A stretch of DNA of 64,000 bases. It comes from Methylophilus sp. Its GTDB lineage: Bacteria; Pseudomonadota; Gammaproteobacteria; Burkholderiales; Methylophilaceae. The translations under genes were made by a program, and so were the position numbers. Below the pieces are notes generated by a model. It saw nothing but the letters and a program-made list of their open reading frames with translations, was not told the DNA's origin and did not search any database. Positions 52,715 through 61,990 of the stretch are shown one piece after another. How positions within the stretch are numbered: the first letter of the stretch is position 1; each line of letters begins with the position of its first letter. The stretch is from positions 1 to 64,000 of the forward strand of contig JAUYRP010000013.1 of the NCBI GenBank assembly GCA_030696695.1, given 5' to 3'.

Positions 52715-54367
52715 ATGCATAAATTCACTGATTTCCCACAATGGGTTTGGAATATCCCCGGTTACTTCAATATCGGCGTAGCGTGTTCCGATACCCATCT
52801 TAATACGCCACAAGCCAATGCGCTGGCGATGATTGTGGAAGATGATACGTTGGGTACTTCGAGTATTACCTTCGCTGAGTTGGCGCAACGCACCGATGCG
52901 TTTGCGCAAGTGCTGCGCAATTTAGGAGTAAAGGTCGGCGACAGGGTGTTGATTCGCTTACCGAATAGTCTGGATTACCCAATCGCGTTTCTAGGCGCTA
53001 TGAAAATGGGTGCGATTTCTGTGCCTACCTCCACACTGCTGACGGCGGAAGAGGTGGCGTATCTAGCCAAAGATTCTGGGGCCACAGTTTTGGTGACTGA
53101 TGCAACCGCTTGGAATGCTATGGTAGAGCAAATTACCAAAAACACTGCGGATATAGCCAATTTAAAACACGTACTAGTGACCCAGTTGGAGAATGTATCC
53201 GAGGTTAAATCACCAGCTGGTTTAACCGTACAACGGCTTGAAGACAGCATCTTAGCCATCCAACATGTGGAACCCGCGCATGCCACCAAAGCCGATGATC
53301 CAGCCTATCTGGTGTATACCTCTGGCACGACGGGTTATCCTAAAGGCGTATTGCATGCCCACCGTGCGTTGCTGGGCCGTCAGCCCGCAGCCCAGTATTG
53401 GTTTAATTACAGTCACCAAGTGCAAGATCGCATCATGCACTCCGGCAAATTTAACTGGACCTATGTGCTAGGTACTGGCCTGATGGATCCACTCTATTTG
53501 GGTAAAACGGTCATTGTGCATGAAGGCAAAAACGATGCACAAAAGTGGCTAGATTTGATTCAAAAGCATCAAGCCACTATTTTTATTGGTGTGCCCACTA
53601 TTTATCGCCAGCTGATTCAGAAAACCACAGCCACGCAAGCCGATATCCCTAGTTTGCGGCATTACATGAGTGCGGGTGAGCATTTATCTGATGAAGTGCT
53701 TTCGCAATGGCGTGGGCGTTTTGGGTTAGATATCTATGAAGCGGTGGGCATGAGCGAGTTTTCGTACTACTTATCCCAAAGCCAATTCCGCCCAATCCGC
53801 GCGGGTTCAGCAGGTTTTCCTCAACCTGGTCACGACATTCAATTACTCAATCCAGATACTATGCAACCAGTGGCGGTGGGTGAAGAAGGCATGATATGTG
53901 TGAAAGATAACGACCCCGGCTTATTTTTGCGTTACTGGAACTTAGCAGAAGAAACTGCAAAATATAAACATGATGGCTACTTTTTCACCGGAGATTACGC
54001 AAAGTATGATGAAGATGGCTACATTTGGTTTTTAGGGCGCAAGGATGACATTATTAAAAGCTTTGGTTATCGCGTATCGCCTTATGAAATTGAACGTGTC
54101 TACAAAGGGCATCCTGCAGTGGCCGATTGTGCGGCAGTAGGCGAGGAGCTTGAGAAAGATAAATTGCTGGTAGTGATTTATGTTATTCCAAAACCAGATG
54201 AGACGGTCAGTCCAGATGAATTATTGGCTTACGGTAAGCAACACTTGGCTGCCTACAAATCACCCAAAACAGTGTACCTAGCAAAAGACTTTCCACGAAC
54301 TAAGAATGGTAAAATTTTGCGTAAAGATATTAATTCTGCAATCGCGACAGCAAAAAGCTCAAGATGA
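52715..54367 (+). CDS. AMP-forming acyl-CoA synthetase
   Basis: About 550 residues from ATG 52715, 6 bases after GAGG; the frame opens at a TTG, 52703. Adenylate-forming motifs: LVYTSGTTGYPKGVLH (about 204-219), YEAVGMSEFSY, FFTGDYAKYDEDGYIWFLGRKDD and the C-terminal lysine in TKNGKILRK. It resembles benzoate/medium-chain acid ligases more than the longer PrpE or Acs (about 630-650). It overlaps fumA by 4 bp. By context it might activate propionate or a C5 dicarboxylate; this is inference. Confidence 0.85.
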   Translation: MHKFTDFPQWVWNIPGYFNIGVACSDTHLNTPQANALAMIVEDDTLGTSSITFAELAQRTDAFAQVLRNLGVKVGDRVLIRLPNSLDYPIAFLGAMKMGAISVPTSTLLTAEEVAYLAKDSGATVLVTDATAWNAMVEQITKNTADIANLKHVLVTQLENVSEVKSPAGLTVQRLEDSILAIQHVEPAHATKADDPAYLVYTSGTTGYPKGVLHAHRALLGRQPAAQYWFNYSHQVQDRIMHSGKFNWTYVLGTGLMDPLYLGKTVIVHEGKNDAQKWLDLIQKHQATIFIGVPTIYRQLIQKTTATQADIPSLRHYMSAGEHLSDEVLSQWRGRFGLDIYEAVGMSEFSYYLSQSQFRPIRAGSAGFPQPGHDIQLLNPDTMQPVAVGEEGMICVKDNDPGLFLRYWNLAEETAKYKHDGYFFTGDYAKYDEDGYIWFLGRKDDIIKSFGYRVSPYEIERVYKGHPAVADCAAVGEELEKDKLLVVIYVIPKPDETVSPDELLAYGKQHLAAYKSPKTVYLAKDFPRTKNGKILRKDINSAIATAKSSR

Positions 54368-55869
54368 CGACTATTAAGCAAGAAGACTTTATTCAAAGCA
54401 TCGCCGATGCGTTGCAATATATTTCTTATTACCACCCTGAAGACTATATTCAAGCGCTAGGTGATGCCTATGCGGTTGAGGAATCACCTGCTGCTAAAGA
54501 TGCCATTGCACAAATTTTAACCAACTCCCGCATGTGTGCAGAAGGTAAACGGCCGTTATGCCAAGACACTGGGATTGTGGTGGCCTTTGTTAAAGTGGGC
54601 ATGCAAGTGCAGTTTGAAAGTAACTTAAGTTTAGAAGCGATGGTGAATGAGGGGGTACGTCGCGCGTATTTACACCCGGATAATACCTTGCGTGCCAGTA
54701 TCGTGAATGACCCTGCTGGTGCCAGAAAAAACACTAAAGACAACACGCCAGCCATTACGCACGTGGAGTTAGTACAAGGCAATACGGTTGAAGTCACCAT
54801 TGCAGCTAAAGGTGGCGGCAGTGAGAATAAAGCTAAACTGGCGATGCTGAACCCAAACGACAGCATTGTCGATTGGGTATTGGAAGTGGTGCCAACGATG
54901 GGCGCAGGCTGGTGTCCACCCGGTATGCTGGGGATTGGTATTGGTGGCAGTGCAGAAAAAGCGATGTTGCTGGCCAAAGAGTCTCTCATGCAACCCATTG
55001 ATATGCATGCGTTAAAAATAAAAGGTGCCAGTAATAAGATTGAAGAGCTGCGCTTAGAGCTCTACGAAAAAGTAAATGCATTAGGCATTGGAGCGCAAGG
55101 TTTAGGTGGGTTGACTACCGTACTGGATGTAAAAATTCTAGATTACCCCACACACGCAGCCAGTTTACCCGTAGCGATTATTCCTAATTGTGCAGCCACT
55201 CGTCATGTACACTTTTCGTTAGATGGCACTGGTACCGCTACTTTAGCGCCGCCCAATATGGACATTTATCCAGATGTGCACTGGGCGCCAAGCCCGCAAG
55301 CCAGACGTGTGAATGTGAATACTGTTACCAAGGCAGAAACACAGGCTTGGCAAGCAGGCGAGACACTCTTGCTCACAGGTAAAATTTTAACGGGCAGAGA
55401 TGCTGCTCATAAGCGTATTGCCACAATGCTGGCGAAAGGTGAAGCGCTACCTGTGGATTTCACCAATCGTTTTATTTATTACGTGGGTCCAGTAGATGCA
55501 GTACGTGATGAGGCGGTTGGCCCAGCAGGCCCAACCACTGCTACGCGGATGGACGACTACACTGAAATGATGCTGAACACTGGCTTATTGGGCTCCATTG
55601 GTAAAGCAGAGCGTGGCGATGACGCACTTGCTGTCATGGCGAAATATCAATCCGTATATTTAATGGCCGTGGGCGGTGCAGCGTATTTGGTGAGTAAAGC
55701 CATTAAGCAATCCCGTGTGGTAGCGTTTGCTGATCTTGGGATGGAAGCAATTTACGAATTTGATGTGGTGGAAATGCCTGTGACCGTAGCTGTGAGCGCA
55801 GAGGGTGAATCTGTGCATAAAACGGGCCCTGCATTGTGGAAGAACAATATAGCGATTCGTGCGATTTAA
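54364..55869 (+). CDS. fumA: Fumarate hydratase, class I (iron-sulfur)
   Basis: 501 residues. An N-terminal class I fumarase/tartrate dehydratase alpha domain (CQDTGIVVAFVKVG near 60-73, with the first Fe-S Cys) is fused to a C-terminal beta domain (HKRIATMLAKGEALPVDFTN, GPTTATRMDDYTEMML). Further cluster cysteines lie in GWCPPGMLGIGIGG and IPNCAATRHVHF. It hydrates fumarate to malate, linking SDH to the malic enzyme of the same operon. It overlaps the acyl-CoA synthetase by 4 bp. Confidence 0.94.
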   Translation: MTTIKQEDFIQSIADALQYISYYHPEDYIQALGDAYAVEESPAAKDAIAQILTNSRMCAEGKRPLCQDTGIVVAFVKVGMQVQFESNLSLEAMVNEGVRRAYLHPDNTLRASIVNDPAGARKNTKDNTPAITHVELVQGNTVEVTIAAKGGGSENKAKLAMLNPNDSIVDWVLEVVPTMGAGWCPPGMLGIGIGGSAEKAMLLAKESLMQPIDMHALKIKGASNKIEELRLELYEKVNALGIGAQGLGGLTTVLDVKILDYPTHAASLPVAIIPNCAATRHVHFSLDGTGTATLAPPNMDIYPDVHWAPSPQARRVNVNTVTKAETQAWQAGETLLLTGKILTGRDAAHKRIATMLAKGEALPVDFTNRFIYYVGPVDAVRDEAVGPAGPTTATRMDDYTEMMLNTGLLGSIGKAERGDDALAVMAKYQSVYLMAVGGAAYLVSKAIKQSRVVAFADLGMEAIYEFDVVEMPVTVAVSAEGESVHKTGPALWKNNIAIRAI

Positions 55870-55900
55870 ATACTGTTTTTCTCAGAGGCTTTTGCAGATG

Positions 55901-56010
55901 TAGGCGAACGCAGTGAGGACAAGGCAAAAAATGGCAAAAAACCGGATTTTACGCGGTGTAAATGAGGATTTTGAGATATTTTTTAACACGGCACTCACAA
56001 GTGCAGGCAC
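55901..56010. repeat. 110-bp intergenic repeat, copy 2 (after fumA)
   Basis: It is the partner of 50962-51070. It shares GTGTAAATGAGGATTTTGAG exactly and most of the flanking blocks (AAGGCAAAAAA, ACCGGA, TTTTTTAAC, CTCACAAG). It begins 32 bp after the fumA stop. Confidence 0.8.
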
Positions 56011-56122
56011 AAATGCATAAGCTCTCTATGTGAATTAAGTCACATAAGGCCAAGCACCATTTGCTTTAATATAGGTCTATCATACGTGTGATTGCATACG
56101 TAAATTGACTAATGAGAACCTT

Positions 56123-56428
56123 ATGTTAAAACGAATATACTGGTTAAGCTTGCTGTTCTTTTCGCTGAATGTGCATGCGGAAAGCATGTTGGACTATTTA
56201 ACCGATGCGCAGGGTAAATATATCGGTCCAACGGTTGAAGATCAAGTGGCGTTGATGGACAAAGACCATAACGGATTTGCTGATGTATTTGAAGTGCGTG
56301 CTTACTTAGAAAAGCAGCACGGCGCTGGGTACCAAAAAGAATTATTAGACAAGTGGGAAGCTTCTGCCAGTGGAAAAAGCTGCAGTACCCCATTTGCCAA
56401 AGAGTTGTATTCAGACAGAACGAATTAG
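56123..56428 (+). CDS. Small exported EF-hand protein
   Basis: 101 residues from ATG 56123 (the frame is open to 56105). A signal peptide (KRIYWLSLLFFSLNVHA, cut near residue 19) is followed by a short mature domain. It holds one textbook EF-hand loop, DKDHNGFADVFE at about 46-57, with Asp, Asp, Asn, backbone Phe, Asp and Glu at positions 1, 3, 5, 7, 9 and 12. It should bind calcium in the periplasm. Its partner and role are unknown. Its place between fumA and acnB is unusual for a secreted protein. Confidence 0.78.
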   Translation: MLKRIYWLSLLFFSLNVHAESMLDYLTDAQGKYIGPTVEDQVALMDKDHNGFADVFEVRAYLEKQHGAGYQKELLDKWEASASGKSCSTPFAKELYSDRTN

Positions 56429-56480
56429 CCTAAACCTAGAGTTTTTACATATGTGAAACTGATTACCGTTTGGGCTGGTT

Positions 56481-56486
56481 TATAAT
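56481..56486 (+). promoter_or_regulatory. Likely -10 box of the acnB promoter
   Basis: A perfect TATAAT at 56481-56486, 35 bp before the acnB ATG, in the gap after the EF-hand gene. No strong -35 box is seen at the proper distance (ACTGAT or CTGATT are the candidates). Confidence 0.5.
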
Positions 56487-56520
56487 AGATTTAGTTATTT
56501 TTTAATCGAGCCTAGACACC

Positions 56521-59112
56521 ATGTTAAAAGCGTATGAAACCCACGTGCAAGAACGTGCTGCACAACAATTGCCCCCCCTTCCATTGAATGCAGAGCAAGT
56601 TGCCTCGCTGGTAGAACTGCTCAAAGCGCCACCCGCCGGGCAAGAAAAACAATTACTGGATTTACTCGAAAACCGTACGCCTGCTGGTGTAGACCAAGCG
56701 GCGTATGTCAAAGCTGCATTTTTGGCTGATATAGCTAAGGGGACTGCAAGTTCACCACTGGTGAATGCCGAAAAGGCTGTAGCGCTATTAGGTACCATGC
56801 TTGGCGGTTATAACGTACAGGCATTGGTAGAACTATTGGATGGCAATATGGCAGCGCAAGCAGTCAATGCCTTAAAAAATACTATTTTAATGTTCGATGC
56901 TTTTCATGATGTCGATGCCAAAATGAAAGCAGGCAATCCACATGCGAAACAACTCATGGAGTCATGGGCCAATGCGGAGTGGTTTACTAGTAAGCCCGTC
57001 ATGGCAGACACCATTCAAGTGGTGGTGTTTAAGGTAGATGGCGAAACCAACACGGATGACCTCAGCCCAGCGCAAGAGGCATGGAGTCGTCCAGATATTC
57101 CACTTCATGCTAAAGCTATGTTGGTGAATAAAATGCCTGATGGTTTAAAGACCATTGAAGCATTAAAACAAAAAGGGTTGCCTTTGGCCTACGTGGGTGA
57201 CGTAGTAGGTACTGGCTCGTCCCGTAAATCTGCCATCAATTCTGTGCAGTGGTTTATGGGCAATGACATTCCCAATATTCCAAACAAACGCACTGGTGGC
57301 GTGGTCATCGGTGCAAAAATTGCTCCAATTTTCTTTAACACCGCTGAAGATTCAGGCGCATTTCCGATTCAATGCGACGTGAGCCAAATGAAAACAGGCG
57401 ATGTCATCACCATTAAGCCTTATGAAGGCAAAGTCTTGTCTGAGTCTGGTGAAGTGATATCTACTTTCGAATTAAATCCAATCACCATGCCGGATGAAGT
57501 GCGTGCAGGTGGCCGTATTCCTTTAATTATCGGCCGTGGTTTAACCACCAATGCCCGCAAAGCCTTAGGCTTGCCAGAACCAGATATTTTTATCACCGCT
57601 ACACCTGCCGTTGTTTCAAACAAAGGTTTTACGTTAGCGCAAAAAATGGTGGGGCGTGCTTGCGGCTTGCCAGAAGGCCAAGGGGTTCGCCCAGGCAGTT
57701 ACTGCGAACCGAAAGCGACCACCGTGGGCTCACAAGACACCACTGGCGGTATGACGCGTGATGAGTTAAAAGAGCTGGCTTGTTTAGGCTTTAGCAGTGA
57801 TTTAGTCATGCAAAGCTTCTGCCATACGGCAGCATATCCAAAACCAGTGGATATTAAACTGCAACATAGCTTGCCAGAGTTTATGTCCAGCCGTGGTGGT
57901 GTCAGCTTGAAACCGGGCGATGGCGTGATTCACTCATGGCTTAACCGTATGATTTTGCCAGATACCGTGGGTACGGGTGGTGATTCACACACACGTTTCC
58001 CGATTGGTATTTCGTTCCCAGCAGGGTCAGGGCTTGTAGCATTTGCTGCTGCCACGGGTGCCATGCCACTCGATATGCCTGAGTCAGTATTGGTTCGCTT
58101 TAAAGGCACCATGCAGCCGGGGATTACCTTGCGTGATTTAGTGAATGCGATTCCTTACGCTGCCATTCAAGAAGGTACACTGACTGTTGGCAAACAAGGC
58201 AAGAAAAACGTATTCAATGGCCGTATTTTAGAAATTGAAGGGTTGCCAGATTTAAAAGTGGAACAAGCGTTTGAGTTTGCTGATGCTTCTGCTGAGCGTT
58301 CTGCTAACGGATGTACTGTGTTGCTAAACAAAGAACCAGTGATTGAGTTCCTCAATTCCAATATCGTATTGATGCAAAACATGATTGAGAATGGCTACCA
58401 AGATGCACGTACCTTGCAACGCCGTATTGAAAACATGCAAGCATGGCTGGCTAAACCTGAGTTGCTCAAACCAGATGCGGATGCAGAGTATGCGCATGTG
58501 ATTGAAATTGATTTAAATGAAATCAAAGAGCCTTTGGTGGCATGCCCGAATGACCCGGATGACATCAAACCGCTATCAGCCGTGGTGGGCGATAAAATTG
58601 ATGAAGTATTTATTGGTAGCTGTATGACCAATATTGGCCACTACCGTGCAGCTGCTAAGGTGTTAGATGGCGCTGGCAATATCCCCACGCGTTTGTGGAT
58701 TGCACCACCCACTCGTATGGATGAAGCGCAGCTTCGCGATGAAGGTGTGTATTCGACTTTTGGTATCGCTGGCGCACGAACAGAAGTGCCAGGATGTTCA
58801 TTGTGTATGGGTAACCAGGCACGTGTTGCGGACAAAGCCACCGTGTTTTCTACCAGCACACGTAACTTTGATAACCGCATGGGTAAAGACGCGCGCGTGT
58901 ATCTAGGCTCTGCTGAACTGGCGGCTGTATGTGCCAAATTAGGTCGTATGCCCACCCATGCTGAGTACTTAGAAACGGTCGGCAATAAATTGGCTAACAC
59001 GGCTGAAATTTATAAGTATTTGAATTTCCACCAAATGACCGAGTACAAAGCCGCGTTAGATACTTTGAGTTCAGGTAAAAAAGTGATTCCAATCGCAGCA
59101 ACTGTCGAGTGA
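56521..59112 (+). CDS. acnB: Aconitate hydratase B
   Basis: 863 residues, the length of AcnB (E. coli 865). The AcnB order is kept: N-terminal HEAT-like domain, swivel domain (about 170-380), then the catalytic part. The [4Fe-4S] cysteines are C701 ([10 protein letters not shown]), C759 and C762 (CSLCMGNQ). It interconverts citrate and isocitrate, and AcnB is known to hydrate 2-methyl-cis-aconitate to 2-methylisocitrate, which would complete the methylcitric acid cycle here since no AcnD/PrpF is present. Confidence 0.96.
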   Translation: MLKAYETHVQERAAQQLPPLPLNAEQVASLVELLKAPPAGQEKQLLDLLENRTPAGVDQAAYVKAAFLADIAKGTASSPLVNAEKAVALLGTMLGGYNVQALVELLDGNMAAQAVNALKNTILMFDAFHDVDAKMKAGNPHAKQLMESWANAEWFTSKPVMADTIQVVVFKVDGETNTDDLSPAQEAWSRPDIPLHAKAMLVNKMPDGLKTIEALKQKGLPLAYVGDVVGTGSSRKSAINSVQWFMGNDIPNIPNKRTGGVVIGAKIAPIFFNTAEDSGAFPIQCDVSQMKTGDVITIKPYEGKVLSESGEVISTFELNPITMPDEVRAGGRIPLIIGRGLTTNARKALGLPEPDIFITATPAVVSNKGFTLAQKMVGRACGLPEGQGVRPGSYCEPKATTVGSQDTTGGMTRDELKELACLGFSSDLVMQSFCHTAAYPKPVDIKLQHSLPEFMSSRGGVSLKPGDGVIHSWLNRMILPDTVGTGGDSHTRFPIGISFPAGSGLVAFAAATGAMPLDMPESVLVRFKGTMQPGITLRDLVNAIPYAAIQEGTLTVGKQGKKNVFNGRILEIEGLPDLKVEQAFEFADASAERSANGCTVLLNKEPVIEFLNSNIVLMQNMIENGYQDARTLQRRIENMQAWLAKPELLKPDADAEYAHVIEIDLNEIKEPLVACPNDPDDIKPLSAVVGDKIDEVFIGSCMTNIGHYRAAAKVLDGAGNIPTRLWIAPPTRMDEAQLRDEGVYSTFGIAGARTEVPGCSLCMGNQARVADKATVFSTSTRNFDNRMGKDARVYLGSAELAAVCAKLGRMPTHAEYLETVGNKLANTAEIYKYLNFHQMTEYKAALDTLSSGKKVIPIAATVE

Positions 59113-59118
59113 TCCGAT

Positions 59119-59538
59119 TTGCAAGATCGTCATTCGACACAAAAAGAGCCTAACCCTTTCGGTAGGTTTAGCTGGAAAGACTGGCGCGTCATGTTGCCAG
59201 TCTTGCTCTTGATTGCAGTGCTAATTTATTTGGGCAGCTACTACCACATAGACTATAAAGTGATTGCTGGCGGCACGGTCGTCATTGGGCTGCTCTCAGG
59301 TGTATTTGCTTGGCTGGTCGGTGTGATAGGGTTGGTACCCATCATCGGCCCAATCCTCGTTAAAGTGCTCAGCCTTTCCGTTATCTGGTTGCTTAATGCG
59401 CTTGGCTATCTTATTTCTTACATCGCCATTCGCCGCGGTTACAGCCAAGATGTCTTAACCTATCGTGGCCTCACTATCGCGCTCATCATTGGTATTGTCA
59501 TTGGCTTTGTATTGGGTAGTTCACTGTCATCAAGCTGA
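59119..59538 (+). CDS. Hypothetical membrane protein
   Basis: Up to 139 residues. A charged N-terminus (QDRHSTQKEPNPFGRFSWKDWRV) is followed by about four hydrophobic segments (residues 25-41, 50-80, 83-107 and 119-137), with a basic RRGYSQDVLTYRG loop before the last. The frame opens at a TTG, 59119, just 6 bp after the acnB stop; the first ATG is codon 25, so the start is uncertain. I recognise no family. The spacing suggests co-transcription with acnB. Confidence 0.6.
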   Translation: MQDRHSTQKEPNPFGRFSWKDWRVMLPVLLLIAVLIYLGSYYHIDYKVIAGGTVVIGLLSGVFAWLVGVIGLVPIIGPILVKVLSLSVIWLLNALGYLISYIAIRRGYSQDVLTYRGLTIALIIGIVIGFVLGSSLSSS

Positions 59539-59671
59539 TTTCTGGCAATCAACCTTGCGCCTTAAAGATAGCAACCAGCAAGCTCAGCTGTGATCGCATG
59601 CCACAAAATGATCTTTATTTCCCGAAATCGGGATGGCGTGAGGGATAGCTTGTGAGGGTAGTCCAGATGGT

Positions 59672-59708
59672 AAAAGGGCGCACTGCAAATGCGTGCGCCC
59701 TTTTTTTA
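59672..59708 (+). terminator. Rho-independent terminator between the membrane protein and ompA
   Basis: The 12-bp stem AAAAGGGCGCAC (59672-59683) pairs with GTGCGCCCTTTT (59693-59704) and runs into seven T on the plus strand. The convergent ompA gene ends at 59744, and the A-run gives a weaker terminator for the minus strand too. Confidence 0.88.
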
Positions 59709-59743
59709 GTGACGTTCACTTATGTTTAGTTATAAGTTTGTGT

Positions 59744-60853
59744 TTACTTACAAGTTTGACCTTCAACTTGATGTTGCTCTTGATCTAAAATAACAACACG
59801 ACGATTAGGTGCTAAACACTCCACCAATTTATCGCCTCTAATCCCTTTACAATCAGCTACAGGCTCAGACTCACCCTTGCCAACAGCTTGTAAACGACTC
59901 GCATCTATGCCTTGAGAAACGATGTATTTTTTGACTTCGTTGGCGCGTTGCTCGGAAAGTTTTTGGTTGTAAGCTTCTGAACCAATTCTATCTGTGTGGC
60001 CTGTCACCATCACCAATTTAAACTCTTCATGTTCTTTTAATTTTGCCACTACATCGTCAAGAAGCGGTTTGGCACCTGATTGCAAACCAGATTTATCAAA
60101 GCCGAATAGTTTTTCTGCTTCAAGTGTCACGGTTTCAAATTTTGGTTTGCATGGTTCAACAGCAGCTACTGGCGCTGGTGCCGGAGTTGGCTCAGGCATT
60201 GGCTCTGGCGCTGCTGCAATTGGTGCTGGTTCTGGTGCTGCTTCAGCCACTACAGGTTCTGGTGCACCAAAGCGTAAAATAGCGCCCAAGCTTGCTATGG
60301 TATTACCAATTGTGCCATCTGCATCAATCGTGCCCGCAGCATTTTTAGCCTGAGCTCTGCTCCATTGATGACGCACATCTGCTTGTAAACCAAACTGTTC
60401 AGTGATTAAGTACTGTGCACCTAAACCTAAACTAGCCATCCATGAAGTTTCCTTTTTGTCACTAAGACCAGCATTGCTGTAATCTACATTATTCCGTGCT
60501 ACGCCTACCCCAGCTAATAAGAATGGACGGAATTTGTCACGGCTAAACATGTATAAAGCATCTAGGCCTAGTGTGGTTTGTTTGTACTTACCGCCCACGC
60601 CAGCAATGCCAGTATCTTCATTAGCACGGTTATGACCTAAGCGTGCTTGTAAATCCCAGTTAGGGTTGATTTCTTTACCAATGCTTAAAAAGCCACCACG
60701 GCCATTATCAGCTTCTAAATCATTGTCGGTGTCCATGTAGCTAACGCCAGGTACTGCATACCAAGCACCGCGATACATATCTTCTGCGGCAGCCCCTATA
60801 GAAGTGAGCCCTAATGTTGCTGCGATTGCGATTTTAATCATTTTATTTTGCAT
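59744..60853 (-). CDS. OmpA-family outer-membrane protein
   Basis: 369 residues. A signal peptide ends at GAAA near residue 23. An eight-stranded OmpA-like beta-barrel follows (about 25-195), then a Pro/Ala/Glu hinge (about 200-232) and a C-terminal OmpA peptidoglycan-binding domain (FGFDKSGL, TGHTDRIGSEAYNQKLSEQRA near 284-304). It links the outer membrane to the cell wall. It stands alone, with a terminator on its 3' side. The start is ATG 60853 or ATG 60841. Confidence 0.92.
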   Translation of the reverse strand: MQNKMIKIAIAATLGLTSIGAAAEDMYRGAWYAVPGVSYMDTDNDLEADNGRGGFLSIGKEINPNWDLQARLGHNRANEDTGIAGVGGKYKQTTLGLDALYMFSRDKFRPFLLAGVGVARNNVDYSNAGLSDKKETSWMASLGLGAQYLITEQFGLQADVRHQWSRAQAKNAAGTIDADGTIGNTIASLGAILRFGAPEPVVAEAAPEPAPIAAAPEPMPEPTPAPAPVAAVEPCKPKFETVTLEAEKLFGFDKSGLQSGAKPLLDDVVAKLKEHEEFKLVMVTGHTDRIGSEAYNQKLSEQRANEVKKYIVSQGIDASRLQAVGKGESEPVADCKGIRGDKLVECLAPNRRVVILDQEQHQVEGQTCK

Positions 60854-61080
60854 TTTATTTTGCCTTAATCAGTATGTGTTGAATGATATGGGCGCCTAGA
60901 CGAGCGCCAATTTGAACGCATCATACTCAACTAGCGTAAATCAATCTGTGCGGTATCTAACATTGGTAGCTAGAAAGCGAATAAACCTAGACAAGGTAAA
61001 TGGATTGTTTATTAAATGATTTGCGATAACATTGATTTTTACCAACGCTTGTTAGGATTAACATTAGCTTGTTTAACCCC

Positions 61081-61111
61081 GTAGGGCGCACTCGCTTGCA
61101 GTGCGCCGCAT
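61081..61111 (+). repeat. REP-like element 1 (GTAG hairpin)
   Basis: GTAG followed by an 8-bp stem GGCGCACT/AGTGCGCC around CGCTTGC, then GCAT. This matches the GTAG-plus-hairpin layout of REP sequences. It is identical over 31 bp to element 3 (62219-62249). Confidence 0.85.
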
Positions 61112-61235
61112 CGAAGAAGTCAATTAACTTTCTAAATGGATTATCGTCGAGCATGGCACAAAGGTGGCAATTATTTCTTTATAGTCCGCCGTATGAAGTA
61201 AAGTATGAAGATGGATGAAATATTGGAATATAGAT

Positions 61236-61266
61236 ATGCGGCGGACTGTAAACGAGTCCGCCCTAC
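61236..61266 (-). repeat. REP-like element 2, inverted
   Basis: Read on the minus strand it is GTAG followed by stem GGCGGACT/AGTCCGCC around CGTTTAC, then GCAT. Against element 1 the stem base pair C-G is replaced by G-C, so the pairing is kept. With element 1 it forms a BIME-like inverted pair 124 bp apart. Confidence 0.85.
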
Positions 61267-61367
61267 GCGAGCTAAATGTGGATTAGGCGGTGGTACTGGG
61301 GAAGACGGAAACGAATCAGCAAGCAAATAATTTCAATTCAACTGAAGTGAATAGAACGGAGTAACTA

Positions 61368-61988
61368 ATGGGTGGGTTAGCGGTGTTATTTTTACTGGGG
61401 TTTTATTGTGCATTAACGTTACTAGCACTCATTTATATCAAGCCATTCTGGGCGAAAGCGATTGTTTTGATACTGGCTTTGCTGATTCCTTCTGCAGATG
61501 CTCTGTATGGGCGTATCAAACTCAAGCAGATGTGTGCAGCAGAAGCTGGGCTCAAAGTCTACAAAGTGGCTCACAATGTGGAGGGGTTTATGGATGATTA
61601 CCGCGAATATTGGATTCTAGAAGGTAATTACAAGTACTCAGAAGACTACCCAATAAATGGAACGGTTACCAGATATTCCATGCATGATGGAAAGGTAGTT
61701 AGAGAGAAAAAAGTAAGTCCACAAAGCCAATATCGTGTAAGTGCTAAATATATTGGTAGTACAAAAGACAGATATCTTAGACATCAATTTACAGTTGAAA
61801 GCATACAAGGTGATGTATTGGCAACGGATACACAGATTGCTTTCAATGGCGGATGGGCAGAGAAGCTTTTAGCAGCTTTTAGCGATGCCGGTGGAGGAAC
61901 GGTGGAATGGTGTACTAATACTGATATAAGCCCCCTTATACGGCATCAAAAACTAGTATTAAACACCCTTAAGTATTCAGGAGAGTAA
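61368..61988 (+). CDS. Hypothetical membrane-anchored protein
   Basis: 206 residues. Two hydrophobic segments at the N-terminus (about 2-23 and 27-46) are followed by a soluble domain of about 155 residues with no motif that I know; it is rich in Tyr and charged residues. CGGAG six bases upstream supports ATG 61368. A truncated gene follows at 61991, two bases after its stop. REP hairpins flank the pair. The pairing suggests a module such as an exported lipase-like protein with an accessory or immunity protein, but that is speculation. Confidence 0.65.
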   Translation: MGGLAVLFLLGFYCALTLLALIYIKPFWAKAIVLILALLIPSADALYGRIKLKQMCAAEAGLKVYKVAHNVEGFMDDYREYWILEGNYKYSEDYPINGTVTRYSMHDGKVVREKKVSPQSQYRVSAKYIGSTKDRYLRHQFTVESIQGDVLATDTQIAFNGGWAEKLLAAFSDAGGGTVEWCTNTDISPLIRHQKLVLNTLKYSGE

Positions 61989-61990
61989 AA

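Larger units (their letters stand above)
60854..61367. other. 514-bp intergenic region with REP elements
   Basis: The left part should hold the ompA promoter. The centre has two complete REP-like hairpins in opposite orientation and a half copy (AGTCCGCCGTATGAAGTA, 61183-61200). After REP 2 a 19-codon open stretch (61274-61330) reads Lys-Cys-Gly-Leu-Gly-Gly-Gly-Thr-Gly-Glu-Asp-Gly-Asn and ends at TAA, possibly the tail of a lost gene. CGGAG at 61357-61361 is the ribosome-binding site of the next gene. Confidence 0.6.

Noticed and set aside
59672..59708. Possible fourth REP element (GGGCGCAC hairpin)
   Set aside because: It lacks the GTAG foot and GCAT end and has a perfect U-run, so it is better read as a terminator; the likeness to REP stems may be chance.
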